NCBI GenBank assembly: GCA_039000515.1
Contig: JBCFYV010001001.1
Location: 7,986,294-8,050,293 of the forward strand
Direction of reading: 5' to 3'
DNA from: Timema cristinae
Lineage: Eukaryota > Arthropoda > Insecta > Phasmatodea > Timematidae
Length of the DNA stretch: 64,000 nucleotides
Below the pieces are notes generated by a model that did not search any database, was not told where the DNA came from, and saw only the letters and a list, made by a program, of their open reading frames with translations. The translations under genes and the position numbers were made by a program. Shown here piece after piece: positions 23,243 through 35,448 of the stretch. Position 1 is the first letter of the stretch. Every line of letters starts with the position of its first letter.

Positions 23243-23993
23243 CAGCGGTTCTCAAACAGGGATACGGGAGCAGCTCTCAAGGGGAAATTGGCAAAATAAC
23301 GAGACTTGGGGAAAACCCTAATTGATGGCAATTACCGTTATCTGGTTATATCTGCCCCTCTTTTTCCCGTATTTGCTCTTGGCTGGAGAATGATTTTTGA
23401 AAATTTTCATCGCTCTACTAGGCACCTTCTACATTAGTTTATTATGTCTTTCTCAACAATATATATTTGTTAGAGTAGTTTTTCATCCATGGTGTACCTA
23501 AAAAATCAATACCATGATAGGCTAAATATGGAGCCAGCCTCCGCTTGAAAGTTTCAACTGGACAACCAGACATCAAAAATTGTGCCAAACCATGCAGCCA
23601 CACCCCCCTCACTTAAAAACTTTGGGATTGCAATTACAAATTTTGATTGAAAATAATGTTTTTATGTTTACTTTTTTCTTTATTTTTAAACAAATTTGTG
23701 AAAAATGTATACAACTTTTTACAATAAAATTATGTTTTTTTAACTGATCATAATTATTCTCAATAAGAGATAATGTTAGTGCTATAACAGTAGGATTCTC
23801 TCTAAATAGCTTTGTCACATTTGAAATATTTTGACTACAGATGTTTTTTCTCACTAGATTATATAGATCAATAATTTAGCGAGTGGTCATATTTTTTAAG
23901 GCCTGTCATTTGGAAAAAAAATTATCTCAATGGTACATTACATTTTTAGTCATGGCCAAAGGGTACAATCTAAAAAAAGTTTGAGAACCGCTG
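23243..23993. mobile_element. hAT-type MITE with perfect 8-bp duplication
   Basis: The ends are perfect 15-bp inverted repeats, CAGCGGTTCTCAAAC, flanked by GTCTAAGG at 23235-23242 and 23994-24001. The 751-bp interior has no coding frame. The ends resemble those of the Buster-type hAT at 41505-47442 (CAGTGGTTCCCAAACT), suggesting related transposases. Confidence 0.85.
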
Positions 23994-24339
23994 GTCTAAG
24001 GTATGGTTGTAAAGTTGGTTCTAAATTGGTGTTTGGATAAATAACTAATAAGCAATCTAAAAATAAATTCAGAATCATATTCTGGAAATAAATTTGTATA
24101 GATCTGATTCAACAAATCTTCTTTTAAGAAGTTGGAAGGACCATCTCTAAGATCAAAATAACAATAAGAAGAAGACACTTTTAATGGCCTGAGCCTTTTT
24201 AAAACTTGCATCTTGTACACACATGGAAAATATACTGGACCAAATGTACCCTTTAAGTGTTATTAAATCATATTATTATTTTCAAGTTAACTAAAATAGA
24301 CTCAATTCATCAATGAAATTTTTGGGCCATATGGAGTCG

Positions 24340-24395
24340 AACAAGGAACCCCTAAATTACTAGACAGATGCACCACCCTAGCTATAAGATGTTTT
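24340..24395 (-). repeat. tRNA-like pseudogene or SINE head
   Basis: The minus strand reads TAGCTAGGGTGGTGCATC (D-arm-like) and TTGTTCGACTCC (box B-like) at the right spacing. No acceptor stem pairs, so it is not a functional tRNA. Confidence 0.4.
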
Positions 24396-24934
24396 GTTAG
24401 GTTGTCGAATTCACTATTTTATGAATCCAAATTTCCTACCTTTGAATTTTGAACACACACATAACACTGTCACAACATCTGTCACCAGGTGTCTTTTAGT
24501 TGGTTTTGACACAGTGACAAGGGGTCCAAGAGGCATGGGGTGTGTCATATATAGCAGTAATACAAAATAATGACAGTGCCGATAGCATATATCTAAAGAA
24601 CGTGTCATATCCATTGAGTACACAGAAAATGTTAAAGAGGGAAATTTGTTAAGCTCATATCTTCAGTGTCAAAGACGAAATCATCTTAATAAATTAAAAG
24701 TTTTATTTATTTTATTGAAATAAATATCATAAAAAGTCAGATTAAGAACCACATGAGTGCGCAGCAAGGCATACTTGTGTCATCATTGTTGTAACTTTAT
24801 ATCACTTAAATTGGCACTCACTCATGAGGCTATGAATACCAATATTTAATCATATCATTTTAATTGGCGCTCAATCATGAGGTTATAAATACCAAAATTA
24901 AATCGTATCATTACTATAATACTATTATAGTTGT

Positions 24935-25380
24935 ATTTGGCCTAGTTATTTAATTTACATTATATCAAAAATCTTACTCAATACTTATTGTACAAAATAT
25001 TTAGTTTTTATTTGGAAGACTTATAATTTAAAAATAAATAAACATAAAATTTACATGTAGGTACTTTTTCTTTTTTTAAGATTATAGAAGGTAAATGTAT
25101 TGGCCACACCAATATTGCAACCGAATCGGAGTTTTTGTCCATTGTCCTGACTATTCAAAATATTGCTGACATCTACCACTACATTTAACTCAATTGAAAC
25201 TATCAAATTATTTTGATTTTTTGATTGAAATAATGAAAAAGCTAAGGTTATACTTAAATTATAAACCTGAAAAATATGTATGATCTTAAAGTGAGAAATT
25301 ATTTTTAAATTTGTTTCCTGTCTCGTTCTTGTGGGAATTCTTTATTTCTCAAAGTCAAAATGTCATTCCCGCACAGCACT
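24935..25380. repeat. Interspersed repeat family H, uninterrupted copy
   Basis: Similar to 14126-14775 over its length but lacking the SINE found there, so it shows the pre-insertion state near 25085. It ends with TCAAAATGTCATTCCCGCA. Confidence 0.5.
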
Positions 25381-25504
25381 AGTAGTATGAGTAAAACCTG
25401 ATAAAAGACAAACTTATCTCATATCTTCATACACACTTCACACTTTTATTTTATAGTCACGCTCACAATTAAAGGTCTTTTTTTAACATTCTCTTATCAT
25501 TAGA

Positions 25505-25980
25505 AGATAATAGGAATGTGTGAAGTCCACTTGTTCAATTCGAGGCAAAGTTGAATCAAATAATATGAGATACTCCCAAAGCTGAATCAACATTTGAATA
25601 TTTAAAAAATTGTTTAATATTGGATAAAAATTATATACTTTGCATAACTATGTAAATTTAAGTATTAAATATAATTTACAAAATGGTATATTTCGAACAT
25701 TGTTCATTTCGTCCTAAAATGAAAAATTAAGTTATTACAAAATATAATACAGTGATTTCATATTTTTTTTACACTTACACTAATGTGTGATTGAAATAGC
25801 AGCAGAAAATTAATAAATAAATGTAAATGTGTGTTTAAAATTGAAATTATTTTAGCAAATCTTCTTCACTTGTTAAATCCGGAATTTTACTCTCAAATCA
25901 AAGTCAAAGCAAACGAATATTCAAAGTGAAGTCAAATTTTTTGAAATGAAGTAGAAGTTTTTGAAGCTTTGAACACCCTT
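25505..25980. mobile_element. MITE family G copy
   Basis: Starts GAATGTGTGAAGTCCAC and ends GAAGCTTTGAACACCC. It is continuous at the point where the 15855-19091 copy holds a mariner and so serves as the empty-site paralogue. Confidence 0.6.
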
Positions 25981-26354
25981 AAAGGTAAACAAATTATAAT
26001 TGTGGTTTGTTTTCTGTGTGTTTGACTTTTATTTTGTGGTTCTAATAGTAAAACAACTCTAATATGTTTCTCATCTTATTGAATTTCACAATATTACTAC
26101 ACAAAAATGATTAGGTGGCTTTATAATGTAGAAAGGTTGTAGAGAATGAAGTAAACCTAAAAGTATAGTTACAATTCTATTCTCAAAGGAAGAGCTTTTA
26201 TGAAAATACACACAGTAAAAAATATTAATAACAATTTACTATACTTTTAGTGTTATCTCTTAGATACTGATAATATCCATCAACTGCGAACAGCTGCAGA
26301 TAACATGACATGATGTTTTATGGATATGTAAAAGTAGAGCTAATAACTTCTTTT

Positions 26355-26700
<346 letters not shown>

Positions 26701-26884
26701 TTAGACTTTCATCTTATGATGACTTTCACTTTTAAAGTATAAGTGATCATACATTGGATGTGTGAAGAAATAGATATATAACCTCTCAAGGCTATCCTTT
26801 CAGGTCTGCTTACTTCCCTATCCTTGAACATAATAATATTGATTAATTATGTTTCCACATTGTTTCATTGAGAGACTCAAATCA

Positions 26885-27095
26885 TCATCATTTGTTTCCA
26901 ACCTATAGCTATGTAAGTTTAGTAAAATGCCTCCACCTTCCTCTGTCCATGATTCTTCCTCTCATCCCTTTCTTAGTCTCCCTTGCGGTCTTTTCCCTCC
27001 ATATTTGATCTCCATCATTCTTATTGGGATTCTTTCTATTCCATCCTCATTATATGTCCATACCATCTCACCCTTTTACTCTACTCTTTCATGTA
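26885..27095 (-). mobile_element. LINE family alpha 3' fragment
   Basis: Inverse match to the 13030-13695 LINE: TTTGTTTCCAACCTATAGC, TTTAGTAAAATGCCTCCACC, TCTCCCTTGCGGTCTTTT and CATATGTCC-like motifs in the expected order. It ends where a family F repeat begins. Confidence 0.6.
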
Positions 27096-27099
27096 ATAA

Positions 27100-27470
27100 G
27101 TAATAAATGTTAATTGTTCCTTTTAATGTTCCTTTTTATATATCTTATAATTATTTACCAATTTCCTTTTCCTCTATGTGTTTGTTTTTTTTTTATGAAG
27201 TTTCTTTGCACATTTCACACTCCTTCCTGATAAGTTGTGATAGAATGAAACCTGTGTCGGGCAATTGAGCGGTAGTTTTGGATTTTATTCAATAGGTAGT
27301 AATTATCTTGTCCAGTAGAAGCACTGTAAATTATGAATTGTGTTTCTCATTGCGAAAGCCTTATATTGTTTCTTATTTTTTCTCAACCTCTTTTCCTGTA
27401 ACTTCTTCAATTTATAATACATCTACCTCAAAACATTTTCCCTAAGGAGATATCCCATATACGATAGTGT
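27100..27470 (-). repeat. Foldback family F copy directly upstream of exon J
   Basis: Shares TTTCACACTCCTTCCTGATA, TAGAATGAAACCTGTGTCGG and the terminus CATTTTCCCTAAGGAGATA with other family F copies. Its end lies about 20 bases before the exon J acceptor. Confidence 0.6.
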
Positions 27471-27487
27471 TTGAATGTTTGTTTTAG

Positions 27488-27612
27488 ATGTGATTGGTGG
27501 TGAACAAGAAGCTAATATGAGCACAGCAACGATAATTACCCACACTCTCCATGCAGACTCTACAGGCACAATCACGCTACCCACCCTAGCTGGACAAAAT
27601 GCATTAACTCAG
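27488..27612 (+). CDS. ZNF236: Exon J: finger-free linker
   Basis: The acceptor is tttgttttag at 27487 and the donor GTACAC follows 27612. Entered in phase 1 (join codon GAT) and left in phase 0. It encodes DVIGGEQEANMSTATIITHT and GTITLPTLAGQNALTQ, a Thr/Gly/Ala-rich linker resembling, from memory, a linker of vertebrate ZNF236. Too short to stand out as an ORF; phase fit on the 5' side supports it. Confidence 0.7.
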
Positions 27613-27959
27613 GTACACACGACTACAAGTGTGAGAGTAGTGTAATATTCAAGTCAAGTTATAGTAGTTTGTTTGATCTTAGGTTGATAAGTTTCAAATC
27701 TCAATAAATTTGAGTACTCAAGATTTTTAATTTTATATTGACAAATGTTGAGTTTATTTAAGGCAAACCTAGTAGGATCGTACTTAAGTGTCGGCTTTGA
27801 TACAGATGATTTTGTGGTCAAATTCATATAAATTATTTTAATTGCATCCTACCTCAAATAAAAAGAAAATATATTGGCATACATTACAGTAATATGGTTG
27901 GAAGAAAAATCTGAAAATTAAGATAGCAAAAAAAAAAACTTTAACAAAACAGCTATTTT

Positions 27960-28175
27960 GGACTTGTTCAGGATCGCCTCTATTTTCTTCTATCTTCTTC
28001 TCTCGCTTGCACACTTTGTATTATCTGCTCCTCCATCTCTTTCTTGGACTCCCTTGCGGTATTTTTCCCGCATACTTCATTTTCATCATTCTCTTTGACA
28101 TCCTCTCCTTCTCCATCCTCATTACATGCCCATACTATCTCATTCTTGCTTTCTCTGTCCCTGCCATGTCTATTA
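27960..28175 (-). mobile_element. LINE family alpha 3' fragment
   Basis: Inverse match to the tail of the 13030-13695 LINE (TTCTTGGACTCCCTTGCGGT, CATTCTCTTTGACATCCTC, CATGCCCATACTATCTCA). These encode, on the minus strand, remnants of the GRP-type and YG(Y/H)VMRM motifs. Confidence 0.6.
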
Positions 28176-28575
28176 CAACTTAAACAACAAAGAAAACAAT
28201 TATTGTTTCTAGTAAATTCATGTTAGTAAAATTTTGCCTTTTTTGCTCTTTTCGTTACTCTTCCAACTACATATGTCAATATGATTCCTTTTACCAATTG
28301 TTTAAAAATTATTTGAAGTTAAGAGCTTCATACTTGTATTTGAGATTTTCACTAATCTCAATTTTTAAATACCATAGGACTAAAGGTATTCGCGCATCCT
28401 ATCTCTAAAAACTACCTAATTCTGTAAATTGACATTCACTTTAAATGCCAGAATGTTAATGGAATTGGAGAGATAGTAATCTATATATTGAAAATAGGGA
28501 TAGTAATATTGATACTTGCTTTTTTCCCAATAACATTTAGAATAGAATACTTGACTTTAATAGGAAAACCTGCAG

Positions 28576-28811
28576 GAGATTGAGCGCACTTTGAATGAGC
28601 AAATCTTCGGCAACTCCAGCTCTATGGCGGAGGAAGTTCAGACAGTGACCATGTCCCTTGCCGGGGAGTTGGCGAGGAGAGAGAGGACGACAGCAACGTG
28701 GACCTGGGAGAGCGCCCTTGTTCGCCTGAGGGAGATAGGGACAACGATGACACCTCCCAACCTGACACAGAGTTCAGCAACCAGTTTGAGCCGTGTACCT
28801 TCAACATACAG
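28576..28811 (+). CDS. ZNF236: Exon K: acidic linker with a frame break or alternative acceptor
   Basis: The acceptor aaacctgcag ends at 28575 and the donor GTAATA follows 28811. From 28576 the phase-0 frame opens EIERTLNEQIFGN. The frame that joins exon L (GVGEEREDDSNVDLGERP, then DNDDTSQPDTEFSNQ and TFNIQ) is one base away. Either one base is missing between about 28600 and 28665, or the exon really starts at 28620 after ggcaactccag, which gives a phase-0 to phase-0 exon of 192 bases with no break. The acidic part is clearly coding. Confidence 0.65.
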
Positions 28812-28946
28812 GTAATACCAACTCTTCTCTTTTTTCTCTCTTTGGTTGATCTTATTTGATCAAGGTCTCACTCTCACGATAGACTGTGTGAGTTTTCAAG
28901 ACCCAAAAATTAAACTGTAAGACTATTAAATGTTGTTTTGTTTCAG

Positions 28947-29200
28947 AGTGACCCCTTAGAACTTGACAGCTTAGAGCATGAGGATACCCTCGCGCCTACC
29001 ATTGTGAGCATAATATCTCCTGTATGCAGTGGGGCCAACACGATGAGACAATCACCAGAGGTAGAACTTAGGCACGGCGTCCAAGACGAGGAAGAGGAAG
29101 CACAAAATGAGCTCGATTCACAGGAGGAATATGAGGCACCGAATGAACCTGATTCTCAGGATGATGATGTGGACGATGAGGGGATCCGCAGACCTTACAA
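28947..29200 (+). CDS. ZNF236: Exon L: acidic linker leading into the third finger group
   Basis: The acceptor is ttgtttcag at 28946 and the donor GTGAGT follows 29200. Phase 0 in, phase 2 out. The product is strongly acidic: SDPLELDSLEHEDT, then repeated DSQEEYEAPNEPDSQDDD, ending RRPYK, which is the lead-in of the next finger. Such acidic stretches are common in transcription regulators. Confidence 0.8.
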
Positions 29201-29714
29201 GTGAGTGCATTATTATATAATTGCCTTAAGTCATTGTTGAATAACCAGGAAATTATATACTGTACCAGATTAAACTCCATGGTGCTAGCCTGCATTCAAG
29301 CCAGATTGACCGAGCGGCCTCCCTCTGTTGGCGAAGGTGGTGCCAACTTATGTAGATAGAGGAAATCATATAGTCAGCACAATGGACCCATCGTCCACTA
29401 ATCTCAGTTTTCTGAATCGGAGACGCTACTTCCAAGTATTCCTCATTTATCCTCACGAGGCTGAGTTAACCCGATTTTCCATATCCACGGCTTCACACAT
29501 TAATTATTCTGATTGTGCCTGCCTGCTTCCTACACCTCTGAGGACGTTATTACTTTTTAAAACAATTTGTAATTCAAAAGTGAGCACAAAAAAATACACA
29601 AATATGAGGTAGATTGGGGGCACATAAACTGTCGTGATATCCCCATTACCTTCAACTTCTTGAAGGAATTAATTTGTCTTTACTCCTTTCTGTATCCGCG
29701 TGTGTTCTAAGGCT

Positions 29715-29935
29715 TCACTCCCCCAATAGACTGTATTGCCGATGACGGGTAGATCAAGGTTCAAATCCTGGTTGAGTTTAATAAGGGTGGTTTTTCATAA
29801 ATAATTTTCCACTCTCCCTCCACACAAATGTGGGTACATCTTCTTGATTCAACCTTCCTGGTCCGTAACACATTAGAGTAATTAGTTCGTATACGTACAA
29901 CCCAAATAGGTAGCGAGATATGGTGCCAAAAAAAC
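29715..29935 (+). mobile_element. SINE family B, 5' truncated
   Basis: Begins inside the tRNA-like head (GATGACGGGTAGATCAAGG with box B-like GGTTCAAATCC) and runs through CCACTCTCCCTCCACACAA to the shared tail (GTACAACCCAAATAGGTAGC). No clear target duplication. Confidence 0.65.
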
Positions 29936-30049
29936 TTTGTTTAATTATGGGTGCAGGATAACCTGGCACCACTGTCTTACTCCATCACTTGTGTTTTCAG
30001 ATTATATCTGAAAGAAGATACTGGATAGCTGGATATAAACATATAATAA

Positions 30050-30492
30050 GAATGAACACACTATGATTTTTACAATGAAAAGAAGAACACAGTTCACACT
30101 TTACAAGGCTGCAATTGGACTAATAGGTAATGGCTGCCTGGTTGAAGAAAATCATTCATTACCACCCATTTCCTGACCTAGGTTTCAGTCTATCGGAACT
30201 CTACTGGAGGGAATGTGAAAGATGCAACGCAATTTACTTAAAGAAGAATCCAAAAAACACAAAAGGGAGAAAAAAGGAAACTCAAAAACAATAGATTTTC
30301 TTTGGAAGACAGCCATTACCTTTTTGTCCAGTGGCAGCAGTTTATAGTGTGACCTGTGGTGTTCTTTTCACTGTAAAAGCCATATTGTGTTTACTCCCTT
30401 TTTTATGTTTATATCCTCCTTTTCTATACCTTCTTCTAAATATAACACACTGTACCTCAAAAAGTGAAAAGAGGGTTTCTTTTTAGAGATAT
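30050..30492. repeat. Foldback family F, both arms, ending next to exon M
   Basis: The left arm (30055-30250) and right arm (30289-30390 and beyond) are inverted copies, for instance ACAATGAAAAGAAGAACACA against TGTTCTTTTCACTGTAAAA. The right terminus GAGGGTTTCTTTTTAGAGATA ends 16 bases before the exon M acceptor, so part of the 3' splice region is repeat-derived. Confidence 0.7.
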
Positions 30493-30507
30493 TTTATCTG
30501 TTTTCAG

Positions 30508-30637
30508 ATGTAAATTATGTCCTTCAAGATTTAAGAAGTCTTGTCATCTTAAGACACATTTGGTTTACCACACCAAGAAAAAGTCATTCACTTGTGAGAT
30601 TTGTAAAAAGGCTTTCTCTACTAACAGCTCTTTGAGG
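30508..30637 (+). CDS. ZNF236: Exon M: finger 1 and start of finger 2, third group
   Basis: The acceptor is atctgttttcag at 30507 and the donor GTAAGT follows 30637. Phase 2 in, phase 0 out. Finger 1 is CKLC, FKKSCHLKTH, HLVYH; finger 2 begins CEIC, FSTNSSLR and is completed by MHMRAH in exon N. Codon use here is more AT-rich than in other finger exons. Confidence 0.85.
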
Positions 30638-30718
30638 GTAAGTTTTGTTTGGTAATTATTATATTAATACTACATTTAATGACGGTTTCTGAGAATTGAT
30701 CCCTCCTTCAATCGCTTA

Positions 30719-31595
30719 GGGTGTATAAAATTACAACAGTAAGTTACAACTCCAATAACATCAATGTGGTATCACCATATTCTCAGCCATGTCAAATGTG
30801 TTAAACTAGGGATGCATGGAGGGGTGGTCTGGGCACCAGGAGACTGGGAGATGTCTTGGTGGGCCAGCATGATTTTGGTTGCTGCAACTACAGAGTGGCC
30901 CAAAATTCCTGCATCAAGGCTTTTTATCATTTCACCCGTACAAGATGCAATAGTTGCACCACATGACGGAGGACGATCCGGACTGTTGAGTTCAAATGGG
31001 CTAGAGGTTTCTGTGGCACCTGAAGAAGGACTTGGAATTCTTGCCCACAGTGATGTTCTTAGACAAGCGAATTTTTACATTAGCATGCACTACTGATCCT
31101 AACAAACCCACACTGGTTTATGAACAGCAATAACAAGGAGCCGAGTGTGATCTGTGTAAGGACCGAGTTGTCGGCCCGTACTTCTTTACAGTGTTGCGTG
31201 ATTTGTTGATACCCGATTTGATCATCATGGGTTCCCAGCCGCAATGGTTCATGCAGGACGGGCCACTCCTCATTATGCCATGAAGTTGCATCATTGGCTG
31301 GATGACAGTTTCCCACACTGGATTGGTCACAGGGGCTCATTGTAATGGGCTCCTTGATCACCTGACTAAAATCCCTGGATTTTTTTCCTTATGGGGCTAC
31401 CTGAAATCCAAAGTGTACTCAGCGAAGATCAGGAACAGGGACCGTCTGCAGAGCGCCACACTCTTTTGCCGGGTATAGTGTCCCACATTCTGCAGAACAT
31501 GAATACACGCCTACTGTTATGTTTTGACATTGGTGGAAATCACATTGAAAATATATTGTAACTTACCATTGATGTGGGTCTTTCGGATCACCCTG
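30719..31595 (+). mobile_element. Tc1/mariner-superfamily remnant, internally deleted
   Basis: TA flanks the element (30717-30718 and 31596-31597). Ends are GGGTGTATAAAATTAC and, read inward, CAGGGTGATCC, each followed by AGTAAGTTACAA-like sequence. From 31200 the plus strand encodes fragments of a DDE transposase: PQWFMQDG, then after a frame shift TPHYAMKLHHWLDDSFPHW, IGHRG, and FFLWGYLKSKVYS. The N-terminal DNA-binding part is largely gone and stops are frequent. Confidence 0.7.
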
Positions 31596-31982
31596 TACTT
31601 TAAAATTAATATTTATTTGGAAAAAATATCAAGTATTTCATTATTGTAAGTTGTGATAGTAATTTAATTTATCAAAAATCAGAATAAAACAAAATATTAT
31701 AAATAAATTGTGCAATAAAAAATGTCCAAGTAATTTTAGTGCATAAAGCTACATGAATAACACAATTTGATATTCTCTAAATCATAAAACAACTAACATA
31801 AAATATTTAAACTTTGAGAATATTTAAAATGTTAGATTTGAGCTTGCATCGAATTAAAAAATTGGACTTCACTCAGCCAACCGTATGTTAAACTATTTTG
31901 TTTAATGTGTGGGACCCTTTTTTTTAAGTGTTCTTTAACTCACAACTAGCCTTCTCACCAATTTTTTTCTTATGACTTTTTT

Positions 31983-32060
31983 TCAGCATTGCGTCTTACT
32001 GCCCATTTAAGTTATATGTTTACTTTCATTTAAATTTTGGTCATGTTAAAAGTTAGGGGT
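31983..32060 (-). mobile_element. SINE tail fragment
   Basis: AGCATTGCGTCTTACTGCCC and the degraded TTTAAGTTATATG match the shared 3' tail of SINE families A and B. Only the tail remains. Confidence 0.45.
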
Positions 32061-32779
32061 CTGCAAGCTTGGATTTTTTTCATTTGTGTCGAACTTGAGC
32101 CGACTATTTCAAATTGCTCACGAGTTTGAGTCGATTTTGAGTAAATATTTATAATTTTAAAATGTTAAGATTACTATTTTTTTATTTTAAAATAAAATAG
32201 TATATTTAAAATGTCACAAGTCAAAACAAAGATAAAATGTTAAATCACGTCTTTAAAATGTTTTTAAAAATAAATGAAAACACCACCATATGTTCTTAAA
32301 ATAAAAATGACATTTATTTTTATAAATAGTAAATACTTTCGAAAAAACATTTAAAAAAATCCAAATATTGATTTTTAAATTAGAAATAACACTTTAAAAA
32401 ATCAAAACTCACATAAAAATATAGTAGAAAAAATAATTAAATAAATTAAAATTACACTAACACTCATTGGAAGATATTATAAAGTTTATGTTTCAAAGAG
32501 CTAATATTCGCCAAAATATACATCTGTAACTTTACTCAGCCTGTAATAAAATGTAAGAATCATAAACCTTAAGAAATTTGAAATGTTTCATATTTCATTT
32601 ATTAGTCCTTAGTGTAATAATTGGGCATAATCTTCTGTTCCAATTCCATTGCTTTATGTGCAGTTGCGAATGCGCCTTCTATGGGTTTTTTTGCTAGAAA
32701 TTATCTTATCACCAAATGTATTTCAATTCTATTTTTAATTCTTATAAAATTGATCTACTTACTTTAAAAAAATTAAAAC

Positions 32780-34403
32780 TAGAGTTGGGTCGAATCCACT
32801 ATTTCTCGAATCCGAATCTCGAATCCGAATCCACATTTTATTTTCGAATCTCGAATATCGAATCCGAATCCTAGCAAATCGTTATAAATTTTAATGATTT
32901 ATAATAGACCTACATTACCCAATATAGGCCTAAACTGTGAATTAAGGTTTATTTAAATCATGCTTTCAATTATAATCACCCCCCTCCCCTTCCCAAAATA
33001 TAGGTTAAAATCCAGCCAAATTAAACAATCTAGACTCATATTATTGTTTAAAAATCAAATCATTCAAAATTTGAGTGTCTTTTAGTTATTTTTAAAAGTG
33101 TTGTTAGAATGGGTTAAGTTTCTAGAAAACATGTGAAATAAACAGATTAGGCCTAGTTATCCTTTGATCAACTTTAATCATCAATAAAGGATATTTTATT
33201 GTATTAAGATAACAAAAATAAAAATACAAACAGATATTTTAACAAAGACTAAAACAACGTGCTTAACAATTAAACATTGATTGGAAATATTGAACTCAAT
33301 GATGCTTAAGTATGTTTTATTATTATTTTCTTTTATACCCATTATCTATTTTTGCGTAGAAAACAAATATATTTCGATTCTTGCGATATATCGATTTCTG
33401 AGAATACATTCTATTTAAAACACGAACATATTTTCGACTACAATCTGTTCATTCCCATTTTATAAGGCAGGACTACGTTTGAATATTTCCACAATTACTT
33501 CAATAACATATTTAAAAGAAATAATAAGAACTAAGTTAAAATCGATTTAAAAATAAATAATGGATTATCAAGTCGTTATTTGATTCTTAAAACTCGAGAG
33601 CGCTTACTAAGTGATCAGATTACCTGAATCGATTTTAAACAAACAATCGATATACGATACGTACGCCGGTAGGGATGAATAAACTGACTATTGACAGTAT
33701 TTACTTTTCATGAAACCCAACAACATGTCTAACTTAAGGATCGTATGCAATAAATTGGGGTTCTTTACATAGTTGTAGATAATTAAAACCAGTTGGGTAG
33801 TAAGAATTAACAGTATCATTATTTTAATCATCCCTCGGGCGAGTAAACATAATATACGTCATGGCGACTGACTATATCGTGTGTAATGGCGGCTGACTTT
33901 GTATCATCAGTAATGTGTTCTTATTTCGGTTAAAAAAAAATCCGTAATTTGTTTAGTTTATTTCGAGTTTATTTGTAATTCTAGTTTTGATTTTCAGTTT
34001 TTGAAGAGTTTTGATGTGTTTATTAAAATATTTACAATATTGTTCGTGAGGTGAAAATTTTAGAAGTGAGCATGTGATGAAACGGTCAAGTCCAAGTTTC
34101 CCATACGGTTGGGAGGTTAGGGTACTAGGCACGTAAGATTTTCCACACCGAACAATTTTTTGTTTAAAAAAAATTAATTTATTCATGTTTATCTCTTTCG
34201 TCCGACAAAATAATTATTACGGATTAAATTGTCCTTTTCAAGTAGGCCTAACTAAGTAATTTTTGAATTCAACATATTATACTTTGTTTATGAGGTGAAA
34301 TATTCGATCATCGAATCCAGTAAAACACCGAATACTCGAATCTCGAATACTTGTCAGGATTCGGTGGATTCGAGGATTCGAAGATTCGAGTGGCCCATCT
34401 CTA
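32780..34403. mobile_element. hAT-like element with CGAATC subterminal repeats
   Basis: Flanked by ATTAAAAC (32772-32779 and 34404-34411). Ends are TAGAGTTGGGTCGAATCC and, inward from the right, TAGAGATGGGCCACTCGAAT. Many CGAATC/CGAATA repeats cluster near both ends. The 1.6-kb interior lacks a transposase frame, so it is non-autonomous or decayed. Confidence 0.8.
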
Positions 34404-34439
34404 ATTAAAACTAAAATGTTCAAAATAATTATTTTTACC

Positions 34440-34515
34440 AAACCTTTGCTGTACCTTCTTCCAAATATAATACAATTATCTCATAAAGTGTAAAAAGGTT
34501 TTCCTTGTAGAGATA
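34440..34515 (-). repeat. Foldback family F terminal fragment
   Basis: TACCTTCTTCCAAATATAAT, CTCATAAAGTG and AAAAAGGTTTTCCTTG-TAGAGATA match the terminal part of family F. It lies directly after the hAT-like element. Confidence 0.55.
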
Positions 34516-35448
34516 CAATTGACAATATGAAATAGTAAATGTTTCTACTTTTTTAAATTTAAATGTTTGTCAAAATATTCATTGCAATGTTGGACAACAC
34601 TGAACACACAATTCTTTAACTAAATAATAATTAATGTTAGTTTTGAAGTTGAACATATTAATACAAGTTTTAAATATCTAGAGTTTGAAAACATTCAATA
34701 TTTATTCTTTATGTTATATTTTTAATTTTATTAAAATTATAATTTTAGAAAGTACAATGTAAAGATAGTAAAAATAATTATTATTTAATTACATAATCTA
34801 TTTAGCTATTTTTATTTTCATTGCCTTTTCATGGCAACGCAACTTCAATCGAAGATAATTCAAAATGGATGACAATATTGAATATTTTTACCAGTAGAAA
34901 GTAGTTTTAGTGCTCAAGTACATTATTAATGTGAAATTTTATATTAATTTTACCATATTGTTAAGTTACTGAATAATTTATAAGGGAAACTACCACTATA
35001 TAAATTAAATAGCCTAGATATACCATTACATTTTAAAATTAGATTTGTACACACATCAACAGGAAGCACACAAAAAAACGAGCCTACAGAACTTTCAATC
35101 CTGAGCTTTATTGAAGAACTTAGCTTGAAGCTCAAAATCTAAGTACTTTAGCACCATATTAAAAAGCTATTTTTTATAGCTTTTAAAAACCTTCGGGTGT
35201 GTCCGTCTTTTAGCCTTTTTATTATTAATTGTGGTAGCCTGATAATGATAAACTGTTACAGTACTTACAATGCCTGTTTATAATTACTACTACTTCCTGA
35301 GGAAGATGCTATAATATCATAGAAATATTGATGTGTGTTTAAATATGTGTTAGTCTTACTTTTATTTTTGCTCTACCATTTTCCTAATATTCTATCATTT
35401 TATTTATTACCAATTGTTTTTGCTCCATGCACTTTATTTCATACATGA

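Noticed and set aside
31080..31361. Open frame on the minus strand
   Set aside because: It is antisense to the Tc1-like transposase remnant, which has recognisable motifs on the plus strand.
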